From the NCBI GenBank assembly GCA_036639875.1, contig JAVWHX010000013.1, positions 1 to 39,247 on the forward strand: a stretch of 39,247 nucleotides of DNA, read 5' to 3'. The notes beneath the pieces are model-generated. The model was not told the origin of the DNA, made no database searches, and saw nothing but the letters and a program-made list of their open reading frames with translations. This document shows positions 25,688-34,527 of the stretch, piece after piece (positions within the stretch are counted from its first letter, which is position 1; each line of letters begins with the position of its first letter). Both the position numbers and the translations under genes were made by a program. The DNA comes from JAVWHX01 sp036639875 (GTDB lineage: Bacteria > Bacillota_I > Bacilli_A > Erysipelotrichales > Coprobacillaceae).

Positions 25688-26248
25688 TCATATAAATAAT
25701 TCCCATACGCCTATAAAGATAATCATAATACCAGAAACAATAGATGTGTACTTTTGAAACTTTTTGGATAATATTTTTGCAGAGAAGAGCTGTGATAAAC
25801 ATATAAAAGAAAAACTCATAATAAATGTAAGTATGCTTGATAATAAAATTGGCATACCTGTAATACTTGCACCAATTCCAAGACTCAAATTATTTAACAT
25901 CAATGCTATTCGTACTAATAAAACTTCTCTAAAAGATAATTTTCTACATTGATTCTTTTCACTTATATGCAAACTACAATAATCATCTTTTCTATTGTGT
26001 TCTACTTGCATAATCCCAATAATGATTAAAATTATACATCCAATTACATTCGCAGTTTTTATAAATACTTGTTGGGATAGAAAATCCCCTAATCTCATAG
26101 ATATAAAAGTTCCTAAACATGATAAAAAAGCAATTGTTATATTATTTATCAAATTTATATGAACTTTCCGTAATCCATAAGATATACCAATCATAAAACA
26201 ATCCATATTTGCAACAAAGCAAAATAATATAACAGAGAACAAGTGCAT
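25688..26248 (-). CDS. YtaF-like (MntP superfamily) membrane protein
   Basis: This 186-residue, six-span membrane protein is built as two repeated three-helix halves. The start ANMDCFMIGISYGLRKVHI is the mark of YtaF sporulation membrane proteins, relatives of the manganese exporter MntP. The second half has NNLSLGIGASITG. The central loop (about 85-110) is polar and Cys/His-containing. The substrate is not established; divalent metal transport is inferred from the superfamily. Only a weak ribosome binding site (GAGAGGGTGAAAGG-like) precedes the ATG. It is flanked by galT and a VanZ-like gene and has its own terminator. Confidence 0.75.
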   Translation of the reverse strand: MHLFSVILFCFVANMDCFMIGISYGLRKVHINLINNITIAFLSCLGTFISMRLGDFLSQQVFIKTANVIGCIILIIIGIMQVEHNRKDDYCSLHISEKNQCRKLSFREVLLVRIALMLNNLSLGIGASITGMPILLSSILTFIMSFSFICLSQLFSAKILSKKFQKYTSIVSGIMIIFIGVWELFI

Positions 26249-26325
26249 CCTTTCACCCTCTCATGTTATATTATGAAAATTGTATAAAAGTGTTATTACA
26301 AAAATATTCCCTGTTTTAAGTCTTT

Positions 26326-27534
26326 TTAATTAACTGACCTATTAACCTGTACTTCATCAACAAATCCTTGATTATTAACTTTAACAACAACGATATCTCC
26401 AACTTTAAGGTCTGTTTTTGCACAAGGATGACTGCTTATAATATCCTTATTATTTTTTATATTATTTAATATATATTTTGTACTTGTTGTACATTTCATT
26501 TGTATTAAATTCGCATATTCTCCTCTACCACTAATTCCTATCGAACTTCCATCATTCATCTCCTCAGTTTTTATAATATTTAATGAAAAACCATCTTGAT
26601 TTATGTTTTCTATTATTCCTCGATAATTATTATCTTCTATTGCGACTTCTCCAGTTTTAGATGTTGAAGGTATAAATACAATAACATCTATATGATTATT
26701 TATTTGCCACACTTTAAGTCTTGTTCCTTTTAATAAAGTACTTATCTCGTTACTTGTGATTTTATCATATTTTACTTGAATGTTATTATTTGATACTTCT
26801 TTATTTGTCATTATATATAGATCTGTATCATCTTCTATTTTAACAGTTTTTAATTGAGCAATGTTTTCATTATTGTAAAAAGAGACAATTCCTTTATCAT
26901 ATGAAATATATTCACCAATGTAATTAGCTTCTTCTTTAGGAATACTATTGTCACCAATTGTTTCTATATTAGCTGAAGTTAAACCTAAAAGGTTTCCAAA
27001 TTCCTCTTTTGCTGCAATAAAGCCAAAAGCAAACAATATACAACAAAAACCAATAGATATTCTATAAAACCCCACTTCTTTTGTAGAGTGCCTATACACG
27101 ATTCTATAAATCAAATATCCAATTAACCCACCTATAGTATTTAAAAGTAAATCATCTATATCAAAGGTTCCAAGATACAAAACATATTGCATAGATTCAA
27201 AACAAAGACTAAAACCAAAAACTATTATAGTCATTTTAAATTTATTTATTATTTTAGAGAATAATATTGGAAATAAGTATCCCAAAGGTACAAAAATTGC
27301 AATGTTTCCTAAAACATTAGAAACAATCCTCAAATATTGTCCATTTCCCATTGTTATAAAATCTATTATTGTTTGAAATGGAATAAGGTTTATTGAATGA
27401 TAACCTGTGACTATATCTCTATTTAGTAAATCCATTAAAGATAGATTTTTAAGTAAAACTATTTTAACTAGGATGCATATATATAAGATAAAAATAATAT
27501 ATAGTACAATCTTTTCAACATTTCTTTTTTTCAT
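26326..27534 (-). CDS. VanZ-like membrane protein with a long C-terminal extension
   Basis: A 402-residue protein. The first 160 or so residues form a VanZ domain with four or five membrane spans: SINLIPFQTI, NVLGNIAIFVPLGYLFP and GTFDIDDLLLNTIGGLIGY. VanZ proteins are linked to resistance to teicoplanin and other surface-acting compounds. About 230 extra residues follow, mostly beta and probably external, with repeated short strands (LKVGDIVVVKVNNQGFVDEV at the end). GGAGGA six bases upstream places the start at MKKRNV rather than six codons earlier. I cannot name the extension. Confidence 0.8.
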   Translation of the reverse strand: MKKRNVEKIVLYIIFILYICILVKIVLLKNLSLMDLLNRDIVTGYHSINLIPFQTIIDFITMGNGQYLRIVSNVLGNIAIFVPLGYLFPILFSKIINKFKMTIIVFGFSLCFESMQYVLYLGTFDIDDLLLNTIGGLIGYLIYRIVYRHSTKEVGFYRISIGFCCILFAFGFIAAKEEFGNLLGLTSANIETIGDNSIPKEEANYIGEYISYDKGIVSFYNNENIAQLKTVKIEDDTDLYIMTNKEVSNNNIQVKYDKITSNEISTLLKGTRLKVWQINNHIDVIVFIPSTSKTGEVAIEDNNYRGIIENINQDGFSLNIIKTEEMNDGSSIGISGRGEYANLIQMKCTTSTKYILNNIKNNKDIISSHPCAKTDLKVGDIVVVKVNNQGFVDEVQVNRSVN

Positions 27535-27641
27535 TAATTCTTCCTCCGCCAAATAACTATAGCATTTTTAATAAGAGAGATACTTTAAGAATTCATTAAG
27601 AAATGATTAATAATTTTTCAAAATATTAACTAACTTTAAAA

Positions 27642-27671
27642 TAAAAAAAAGAACTCCCAAAAAGAGTTCTG
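27642..27671 (-). terminator. Terminator of rplM-rpsI
   Basis: AGAACTC pairs with GAGTTCT (7 bp) and is followed by eight T on the minus strand, about 20 bases after rpsI. Confidence 0.85.
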
Positions 27672-27689
27672 ATTTTGAAATAATATAAA

Positions 27690-28082
27690 TTATCTCTTTG
27701 AGAATTGTGGAGCACGTCTTGCTGCTTTAAGTCCGTATTTCTTACGTTCTTTAACACGAGCATCACGAGTTAAGAAACCTGCTGCTTTTAAAGCTGGTCT
27801 ATAATCAGAACCTGCTTCTAATAAAGCTCTAGAAACACCATGACGGATTGCACCAGCTTGCCCAGTATATCCTCCACCATAAACATTTACAGACACATCA
27901 AATTTACCAGTTGTTCCTGTTAATTCAAGTGGTTGGTTGACGATCATTAATAATACGTCTGATGGTAAATAATCTCTTGCTTCTCTACCATTTATAACAA
28001 TTTTACCAGTACCTGGTGTTAAAATAACACGTGCTACTGAAGACTTTCTACGTCCAGTCCCTCTGTATTGTACATTAGCCAT
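27690..28082 (-). CDS. rpsI: 30S ribosomal protein S9
   Basis: 130 residues, the usual length. It shows the S9 start VQYRGTGRRKSSVARV, GGGYTGQAGAIRHGVSRAL in the middle and the invariant basic tail KYGLKAARRAPQFSKR, which reaches the P-site tRNA. It follows rplM by 16 bases in the standard rplM-rpsI pair and ends at a strong terminator. Confidence 0.99.
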   Translation of the reverse strand: MANVQYRGTGRRKSSVARVILTPGTGKIVINGREARDYLPSDVLLMIVNQPLELTGTTGKFDVSVNVYGGGYTGQAGAIRHGVSRALLEAGSDYRPALKAAGFLTRDARVKERKKYGLKAARRAPQFSKR

Positions 28083-28098
28083 TTATCTCTCGTCCCCC

Positions 28099-28536
28099 TT
28101 ATCCTTTAAATTTCATTTCTTCTGGTTTTTGTGCTGCATGTGGATGTGTATTACCAGTATAAACAAATAATTTCATCCCTTGTTTTCTTCCAAGTGTGTT
28201 ATGAGGTAACATACCTTTAACAGCTGCTTCTACAAATCCTGTAGGATCAGATTCTTGGAATTGGCGAGCAGTTTTCACTTTTAAACCACCTAACCAACCT
28301 GAGTGATGATAGTATTTTACAGAATCTAATTTCTTTCCAGTCATCACTACTTTTTCTGCATTAAGAACGATAACAAAATCACCTGTATCTACATGTGGTG
28401 TAAAAGTTGGTTTATGTTTTCCTCTTAATACTGTTGCTACTTCTGAAGCTAAACGACCTAAAGTCAATCCAGCAGCATCAATAACATACCATTTACGTTC
28501 AATTGTGGCTTCTTTAGCCATAGTTGTTTGTCTCAT
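28099..28536 (-). CDS. rplM: 50S ribosomal protein L13
   Basis: 145 residues with the typical start MRQTTMAKEATIERKWYVID, TLGRLASEVATVLRGKHK, the AVKGMLPHNTLGRKQ motif and the end HPHAAQKPEEM. L13 is an early assembly protein of the 50S subunit. AAAGGAGA eight bases upstream supports the start. It is first in the rplM-rpsI operon, which here has its own consensus promoter instead of following truA directly as in many Firmicutes. Confidence 0.99.
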   Translation of the reverse strand: MRQTTMAKEATIERKWYVIDAAGLTLGRLASEVATVLRGKHKPTFTPHVDTGDFVIVLNAEKVVMTGKKLDSVKYYHHSGWLGGLKVKTARQFQESDPTGFVEAAVKGMLPHNTLGRKQGMKLFVYTGNTHPHAAQKPEEMKFKG

Positions 28537-28583
28537 TTTATTCTCTCCTTTATCCTTACCGGGGACTTAGAGTTCATAAGAAC
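28537..28583 (-). ncRNA. Probable L13 ribosomal leader
   Basis: The short 5' UTR of rplM starts with a GTTC-TTAT-GAAC hairpin and then AGTCCCCGGTAAGG before the ribosome binding site. Firmicute rplM-rpsI operons are known to carry an L13 leader for autoregulation. Position and size fit; the structure was judged by eye only. Confidence 0.4.
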
Positions 28584-28589
28584 ATTCTA

Positions 28590-28617
28590 ATTATAGCAAT
28601 ATCGTTGATTTTGTCAA
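28590..28617 (-). promoter_or_regulatory. Consensus promoter of rplM-rpsI
   Basis: TTGACA, 16 bases and TATAAT, both boxes perfect, on the minus strand about 55 bases before rplM. Confidence 0.85.
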
Positions 28618-28710
28618 TAATAATTTTAATTTGGCTACCTTAAACAGATACTTATCTTTTAAAATAGTAAAAAAATATATCTATACACATTTTAAAAAAA
28701 TAAATCAGTT

Positions 28711-28743
28711 AAAAAGAGAGAATATGATATCTCATATTCTCTC
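28711..28743 (-). terminator. Terminator of the phosphodiesterase gene
   Basis: GAGAGAATATG pairs with CATATTCTCTC (11 bp, six-base loop) followed by TTTTT on the minus strand. Confidence 0.9.
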
Positions 28744-28781
28744 AAAACTTTAAACAACTTATTTTCAATTCTCTTCAACCA

Positions 28782-31700
28782 TTAACTGTTCTTTTGTACA
28801 TATAACTCAAATTCAGCTCGAGGCAAAGGTTTACTAAACAAGAAGCCTTGTGCATATTGGCATTGTATTCCTAACAAGAAATCAACTTGCTCTTGTGTTT
28901 CTACCCCTTCACATATAACTTCTATATCTAAATCAGAAGCAATTTGAACAATTCTACGAATTATATTACGAACTTTTTCATACTTGTCACCTTCATCTAA
29001 TAGCCCTTTATCAATCTTAAGAATATCAACTGATATTTGATGCAAAAGATACAAAGATGAATAACCAGATCCAAAGTCATCAATAGATATCAGCAATCCA
29101 ATATCTTTCATTTCCTTAATCACGGCATTAGAAATTGCTTCTTGACCAAATAAAGTTTCAGTAATTTCTAATTCAATACATCCTGGAGGAATTTTATACT
29201 TGTTGATTATTTCTCGAAGTTTATCTAGATAATCATCTTTAAGGAAATGTGCACGAGATTGATTAACAGATATAATAACTGCTTTTTGACCACTATCTAG
29301 CCAGTTTCTTACCATTTTACACGATTGTTCAAGAACAAAAAAATCAATATCAGTAACGGTACCATTTTTTTCTAATATTGGAATAAACTCCATGGGACTT
29401 AAAAAACCTAATCTCTGATGATTCCATCTAATTAATGCTTCTGCACCAACAATTTTTTTATTGATCATATCAATCTTCGGTTGATAATACACCTCAAATT
29501 CACCATTTTCAAGACCCAGTAATACATGATCAGAAATCTCTTTTTCTCGAATTAAACTATTTTTTAATGAATCATCCATACATATGAAAGTATGTTCTTG
29601 ATTACATTTATTCTGAGCAACGCGTGCATAATCTATCGCTTTTAATAATGCTTCTTCACCTTTTTCTACAAATCCAACTCCAATAAATACAGTAAAATGA
29701 AGATATAACTCATCAACCACATATGTTGAAAGATTCTTTTGAACATCATCTACAATTCTATTAAGTTCATCTTGGTTTGAATAACTCAATAACATTAAGA
29801 AGTGATCAGCATCCGAATGTGCAACAACCGTATACTCATCATGATAACTATTAATAATAGTTCCCATATTCTGAATAACACTATCTCCTGTTGGTCTCCC
29901 ATAATTTTCATTGACATTAGAAAAGCACGATAAATTAACAGCAATAACTGCAAAATTAAAATCTGTTTTTTTCAATAGTAAAGCATTTCCTTGTAAAAGA
30001 AATCCATTTAAGTTATATAAATTTGTTAGTTCATCTGTATAAGCAAGTCTATGTATACTCTTTGCATGTTTCTTATTTATAAACATAATATATAAAAGAA
30101 TTCCAATAATAGCTGTAAAGATAAAAAGACTAACGAAAATAACAAAGAAGGGATTCTGTTGGAAATAATCTGTAAGACTCATTGAAGTTTGATTAAACAT
30201 TGTATGCTTTGATAAAATATCACTAAGGACTTCACTATCTATAGAATTAATCTTTTTATCTAGAATAGAATATAAACACGAATTCACTTTTTGTGATACG
30301 CCAACTGAAAACTGTTGCTCATCATCGCTTATAAAACTAGCCCGCAAACCTGGATAATTAATTAAGTCTGCCTCTGTCGCATAAACATTTACAAATGCCA
30401 TATCTGTTAATCCATTAGATACACTCTCTATTGCTTCTTTATTTGAAGTAACAGAAACAATTTTGGCACTTGGATAATGACTTTTTGCATAACGAGTTCC
30501 CATTAATTCACCATCTACTATTGCAATTGCTTTAGTTGATTGTGAACTTTGATTAGATTGTTTTTTAGAAACAACACTATAATTCGCACTTAAATAAGGT
30601 GCCGTAATTCGAGTATTATATTGTTCTGCAAGATTATAATCACTTTCAAACATACATGCGATATCCGCATTTCCATTAGAAAGTTTTTGATAACTAACTT
30701 CTAAAGAATCTGCTTTTATATATTCTACCTTTATACCTAAATCTTTAAAAATATAGTCTATCACATCAGCAGAAATACCTTTATACTTATTATCCTCCCA
30801 ATATGAAATTGGTTCTACACCAGTACGAATAACAGCACGTATTGTTGGATTTGTTGCTAAATACTCTTTTTCTTCACGTGAAAGGATAAATGTATCGGTT
30901 GTATCTATATGATAATATTCTTGATACAGATTATACTTAAAAGCAGGTGAATTCATTTCAATTGTTTCTAAAGCCAAATTAACTTCATCTAATAGTGTTT
31001 GATTGCCTTCTTTTACAATAGCATAGAATGGAGAAGGAGCAAATTGTGCAATAATCCGTTCGTTTTTCAATTTACGAAGACTACTTGTAAGAATAGCATC
31101 AACTTCACCACTTTTAAGAGCGGAATCTAATTGATCTTGTGTATCATAAAGATTTGCTTGATAAGAAAATCCTTTTTCCTTTGCAAATTCTTGTAATCTA
31201 TCATTACGACTATTTCCCTTTAAAAGACCAACTTTTATTCCTTGAAAACTATTAAAATCATTTCGTCCATATTTGTAATTTCCATCAGCCACTGTCAACT
31301 GTGCATAACTTGTTCCCATTGATGTAGAAGAAAAATCAAATAGTTTATCTCTTGCTTCACTATATTGAGCTGAAGTTAATAAGTCAATCTTTCCGTCTTT
31401 AAGCATTTGCTGACATTCTTCCCAAGTACCATCCACATATTGAAATACCCAGCCTGTATATTTAGCCATTTCATGCAAATACTCATATCCATATCCACTA
31501 CGTTGATTTTGATTATCAGTTTCATGATATCCTTCAAAATCAAAAAAACCAACACGTACTACCTTGTCAGTATTATATGCAGATACATTATTAAAATAAA
31601 TTGAAAAACTAAAACTAACGAAGCACACTAAAAAAATCATACTGATCTTTACAAAACATAAAAACAAGTTACTCTTCCTGCTCTCATGTACTTTCTTCAT
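28782..31700 (-). CDS. Dual-SBP membrane sensor with degenerate GGDEF and active-type EAL (c-di-GMP phosphodiesterase)
   Basis: This 972-residue protein has an N-terminal anchor (about 16-36) and two external SBP_bac_3-like domains (about 45-265 and 285-500; VVRVGFFDFEGYH and IRAVIRTGVEPISYWEDNKYKG). A membrane segment follows (about 522-548), then a GGDEF-fold domain whose signature has become SDADHF, so it cannot cyclise GTP. The EAL domain (about 725-965) retains EALIRW, NQS, ELEITET, DDFGSGYSS, LKIDKG and EGVET, so hydrolysis of c-di-GMP is expected. The paired amino-acid-binding-type domains suggest control by an external small molecule. GGAGG lies about 12 bases before the ATG. It stands alone between rplM and the anti-sigma gene. 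Confidence 0.92.
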   Translation of the reverse strand: MKKVHESRKSNLFLCFVKISMIFLVCFVSFSFSIYFNNVSAYNTDKVVRVGFFDFEGYHETDNQNQRSGYGYEYLHEMAKYTGWVFQYVDGTWEECQQMLKDGKIDLLTSAQYSEARDKLFDFSSTSMGTSYAQLTVADGNYKYGRNDFNSFQGIKVGLLKGNSRNDRLQEFAKEKGFSYQANLYDTQDQLDSALKSGEVDAILTSSLRKLKNERIIAQFAPSPFYAIVKEGNQTLLDEVNLALETIEMNSPAFKYNLYQEYYHIDTTDTFILSREEKEYLATNPTIRAVIRTGVEPISYWEDNKYKGISADVIDYIFKDLGIKVEYIKADSLEVSYQKLSNGNADIACMFESDYNLAEQYNTRITAPYLSANYSVVSKKQSNQSSQSTKAIAIVDGELMGTRYAKSHYPSAKIVSVTSNKEAIESVSNGLTDMAFVNVYATEADLINYPGLRASFISDDEQQFSVGVSQKVNSCLYSILDKKINSIDSEVLSDILSKHTMFNQTSMSLTDYFQQNPFFVIFVSLFIFTAIIGILLYIMFINKKHAKSIHRLAYTDELTNLYNLNGFLLQGNALLLKKTDFNFAVIAVNLSCFSNVNENYGRPTGDSVIQNMGTIINSYHDEYTVVAHSDADHFLMLLSYSNQDELNRIVDDVQKNLSTYVVDELYLHFTVFIGVGFVEKGEEALLKAIDYARVAQNKCNQEHTFICMDDSLKNSLIREKEISDHVLLGLENGEFEVYYQPKIDMINKKIVGAEALIRWNHQRLGFLSPMEFIPILEKNGTVTDIDFFVLEQSCKMVRNWLDSGQKAVIISVNQSRAHFLKDDYLDKLREIINKYKIPPGCIELEITETLFGQEAISNAVIKEMKDIGLLISIDDFGSGYSSLYLLHQISVDILKIDKGLLDEGDKYEKVRNIIRRIVQIASDLDIEVICEGVETQEQVDFLLGIQCQYAQGFLFSKPLPRAEFELYVQKNS

Positions 31701-31815
31701 CCTTTTTAGTCCCTCCTAATAAAATATTGATTTTTATCAACTTAAACTAAAAACATAAATATTAATAGATACCTAATTAATTCATATTATGGATTTTTCG
31801 ATTGTATGCATCAAC

Positions 31816-31857
31816 TAAATGGTATAGATCATATTTTCGTACAAACCATACCATTTA
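31816..31857. repeat. 10-bp inverted repeat upstream of the phosphodiesterase gene
   Basis: TAAATGGTAT and its exact complement are separated by 22 bases, in the 290-base gap between the anti-sigma stop and the phosphodiesterase start. There is no T-run on either strand close by. It lies 116 bases before the phosphodiesterase ATG, so a leader structure or operator is possible; no c-di-GMP riboswitch core was seen. The rest of the gap shows nothing. Confidence 0.4.
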
Positions 31858-31991
31858 ACTTGAATTGTTTTTCTTTATATATAACTAAAAATTATTACCC
31901 TTTCTTATATTCTATCATTAATTATCAAGAATGTAAATTATGATTAAACTATAGAATAAACTTATATATAACTCATTAACTATTTTTAATA

Positions 31992-33119
31992 TTATTTTTT
32001 TATTTCTACCACATATATTTGTTCTTCTTGTCCAAATAAAATATGGTGCTCATCTAACTGTGATATTTCTTCAATATTAAAATCCAAACTATTTATTTCA
32101 GTTATTTTATTATTATTAATATCATAAATTGAAAACATCTTGTTATCTTGAAAGAATAAAAATCTTCCACCATAAGTTCGTAAACCATAGCTTTCTATAA
32201 AATTATCTTTTAACTCATAACTATTATCATTTAATATATTTCTTAAATAGCTTTTACCATTTTTATTAACATCTAAATATATAACAGTTGTATCAAGGGT
32301 TTGTACATCATATTTTTTAACTTTTCCTGTTTTTAAATCAATAATTATAGTATTACCTTCTTCTCCATAAGTAACTACATGACTTTCATCAATAAAATTT
32401 ACTTCATTACTATGAGCATATGGATAAATATCATTCACTCTTGACTCTTTTTGATTGACTCTATCATAAACACTCCAATATTGATCATTTTTATTAATAA
32501 GAATATATTCTCCTTGAGGCGATACAATAGAATTTACTGATATATCATCATTTGTAATTTGAGTTATTTGTTGGGTTTTTAAATCTAAGATCCCTAAATT
32601 GTTTTTGTTTGAATTTGTTAACCATACATAGACTTTGTTATGAAAAATTGGAGCATATGTTTTTAATATAACTCCTGTATGATGAAAGGATAATATTCTA
32701 TCTTTTTCAATAACATAATCAAAAGTATAATCTTGATGATTAAATTGTCCATTAAAATGTTGGATTTCTTTTTTTACAAAATCATTCTCTTTATATGTAT
32801 AAACTTTTGTTATCATTTCCTCATCCTTGTAAATATATAAGAAAATATCTTCTAACCCATATTTTTCGTTATCCTCTAAGATTGTATTCTGCTGAACATT
32901 TTCTTTAGAAAAAAGTGAAGATAACCATTCTCTAAATGTTGGGTTTGTTGCATAAATAACGCCTATTGAGCCAAATACCAAACAAAAGATTGTCAACATT
33001 GTTAAGATGAGATGGTGATTCACATATAAATGCTTAGTTTTCTTTGTTTGTTTAAGTGTTTCTTCTATCCATGATTCTGGAGTTTTAATATTATCAAATT
33101 CCTGCCACTTCTTATGCAT
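31992..33119 (-). CDS. Membrane anti-sigma factor with propeller-like external domain
   Basis: A 375-residue protein with a short cytoplasmic N-terminus (1-35; WQEFDNIKTPESWIEETL) that would bind the sigma factor, one membrane span (about 37-58) and an external body of repeated WD/propeller-like strands (LGILDLKTQQITQI, SVYDRVNQKESRV, MFSIYDINNNKITEI). It overlaps the ECF sigma stop by eight bases, the classic sigma/anti-sigma pairing. The start at MHKKWQ is favoured because GGGTGA lies about six bases upstream; GTG 33128 and ATG 33125 are alternatives. The external body may sense an envelope signal. Confidence 0.75.
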   Translation of the reverse strand: MHKKWQEFDNIKTPESWIEETLKQTKKTKHLYVNHHLILTMLTIFCLVFGSIGVIYATNPTFREWLSSLFSKENVQQNTILEDNEKYGLEDIFLYIYKDEEMITKVYTYKENDFVKKEIQHFNGQFNHQDYTFDYVIEKDRILSFHHTGVILKTYAPIFHNKVYVWLTNSNKNNLGILDLKTQQITQITNDDISVNSIVSPQGEYILINKNDQYWSVYDRVNQKESRVNDIYPYAHSNEVNFIDESHVVTYGEEGNTIIIDLKTGKVKKYDVQTLDTTVIYLDVNKNGKSYLRNILNDNSYELKDNFIESYGLRTYGGRFLFFQDNKMFSIYDINNNKITEINSLDFNIEEISQLDEHHILFGQEEQIYVVEIKK

Positions 33120-33588
33120 AATCATCACCCAATCTTTCTTTTAAAATAGTTCTCCCTCTGCTTAATTGAGATTTAATTGTATTAGAATTTATTTTGAGTA
33201 TAGTTGCTATTTCTTCAATCGAATAGCCTTCATAATAATAGAGATAAAGTGGTAATTTATACTTATTATCTAAAGTTATAAGAATTGGTAATACTTCAAA
33301 GTATTGATCCTCTACTTGAATAGCAACTTTATCAATATCAACTGTATACTTATAATTCCTTCTTTGAAAGTCTTTACATGTATTTATAGTAACACGTATT
33401 AACCATGCTTTTAGATGCTCTTCATCTTTGAAATCTTTTTTATATTTATATAATTTTATAAATGTATCTTGAAAGCAATCTTTAACATCATCTTGATTGT
33501 GTAGGTGAAGAAAACATATGCGTGTTACCAAATCACTATATTTTATTATCATCAACTCATATGATTGCCCACATATTTCTCTTTCCAT
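33112..33588 (-). CDS. ECF-type RNA polymerase sigma factor
   Basis: 158 residues with sigma region 2 (VKDCFQDTFIKLYKYKKDF, EHLKAWLIRVTINTCKDF) and region 4 (LPLYLYYYEGYSIEEIATIL, INSNTIKSQLSRGRTILKERL). The EHLKAWLIRVTINTCKD segment is typical of the ECF30/SigV-like group of Firmicutes. GAGGTGAT precedes the ATG. It overlaps its anti-sigma gene and has an upstream site that matches its own predicted promoter type, so it is probably autoregulated. Confidence 0.93.
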   Translation of the reverse strand: MEREICGQSYELMIIKYSDLVTRICFLHLHNQDDVKDCFQDTFIKLYKYKKDFKDEEHLKAWLIRVTINTCKDFQRRNYKYTVDIDKVAIQVEDQYFEVLPILITLDNKYKLPLYLYYYEGYSIEEIATILKINSNTIKSQLSRGRTILKERLGDDYA

Positions 33589-33607
33589 TTTATCACCTCA
33601 TTATATA

Positions 33608-33634
33608 CACGTTTCAATCTTAACTTTGGTTGCA
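33608..33634 (-). promoter_or_regulatory. ECF-type autoregulatory promoter
   Basis: On the minus strand TGCAACC, 16 bases and CGTG, 20 bases before the sigma gene. This matches the TGCAACC...CGTC promoter pattern known for ECF30-like sigma factors. Confidence 0.6.
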
Positions 33635-33638
33635 TAAG

Positions 33639-33662
33639 AAAAGGGAATTTACATATTCCCTT
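33639..33662 (-). terminator. Terminator overlapping the PHP gene stop
   Basis: AAGGGAAT pairs with ATTCCCTT (8 bp) and continues into TTCTT on the minus strand; the stop codon lies in the loop. Confidence 0.65.
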
Positions 33663-34527
33663 CTAAAAATTCAAATTCATCTACAACATGTAATTGATTT
33701 TCTTTAGCAAAATCCATCATTTGTTTATACATAGCTTTATTAAAATCAGATGGATCATGAGCGTCAAATCCTAAAATAACATCATTCCCAACTTCACTGG
33801 CAATTTTCCAAAACTGAGTATTAGGATATAGATAACCCAACTCTCCATTTCTTTCTACTAACCCTCTACGCATTCCTCCAGCATTTAATTCTATAGGAAT
33901 ATGAAGTTCTTTTGCTTTTTCACAAATTCTTCTAGATACAGTTTTCATATCTAGGTCAACTTCTTTATATCCAATCATAAATAAATCGGGATGTGCTAAA
34001 TAACTAAATAACTTTGTTTCTAAAGCTCTTTCTACATCATTACAATACTGATACATTTCTTTCTTAGATAATTTTGGTTTACCATAATAAGCATTATGAA
34101 TACAATGTTTATTAAAATGATGTCCTAAGATTAAATAATCAACTTCATGGGAATATAGTAGTTCTTGATAATAATCAAAAAATTCACTTAATCCTTCTGC
34201 TTCATAACCCTTATATATTTCTATTTGTCCTTTATACTTATCTTGACATGCCAAAATATTTCTATAATAATCTTCCTTTTGTTTATAAGGCATTCTCATC
34301 CCTGGACCATTTTTTATCATTGCATTGATTAATGATAAAACACTTTGCAAACTACGAACTGCTGACAAAGAACGAATAAGATGCTTTCTATAATTTGGTA
34401 AAGGAACATGTTCACTAAATCCTAACTTTTCTATTTTCATTTTAATTGCTGCTTCTACCATATCCTCTTCATTACCATTTGCATGGCCACAACGATATGT
34501 ATGTGTGTGAAAATTAACTTTCTTCAT
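33649..34527 (-). CDS. PHP-domain phosphatase, HisJ-like
   Basis: A 292-residue PHP metal-dependent phosphoesterase. It has NFHTHTYRCGHANG (metal ligands, 4-17), GFSEHVPLP, YLILGHHFNKH, YLAHPDLFMIGYK, ELNAGGMRRG and GFDAHDPSDF, the series of His/Asp/Glu clusters of the family. Histidinol-phosphate phosphatase (HisJ/HisK) is the best-known member, but no his genes are nearby, so the true substrate is uncertain. AGAGG six bases before ATG 34527 sets the start; an upstream in-frame ATG lies deep in truA. It overlaps the truA end by 14 bases and so extends the rplQ-side operon. Confidence 0.85.
   Translation of the reverse strand: MKKVNFHTHTYRCGHANGNEEDMVEAAIKMKIEKLGFSEHVPLPNYRKHLIRSLSAVRSLQSVLSLINAMIKNGPGMRMPYKQKEDYYRNILACQDKYKGQIEIYKGYEAEGLSEFFDYYQELLYSHEVDYLILGHHFNKHCIHNAYYGKPKLSKKEMYQYCNDVERALETKLFSYLAHPDLFMIGYKEVDLDMKTVSRRICEKAKELHIPIELNAGGMRRGLVERNGELGYLYPNTQFWKIASEVGNDVILGFDAHDPSDFNKAMYKQMMDFAKENQLHVVDEFEFLEGNM

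Noticed and set aside
31701..31991. c-di-GMP riboswitch upstream of the phosphodiesterase
   Set aside because: The inverted repeat is present, but none of the conserved c-di-GMP-I core segments (GCACAGGGCAAACC, GGACGCAAAGC) was found.
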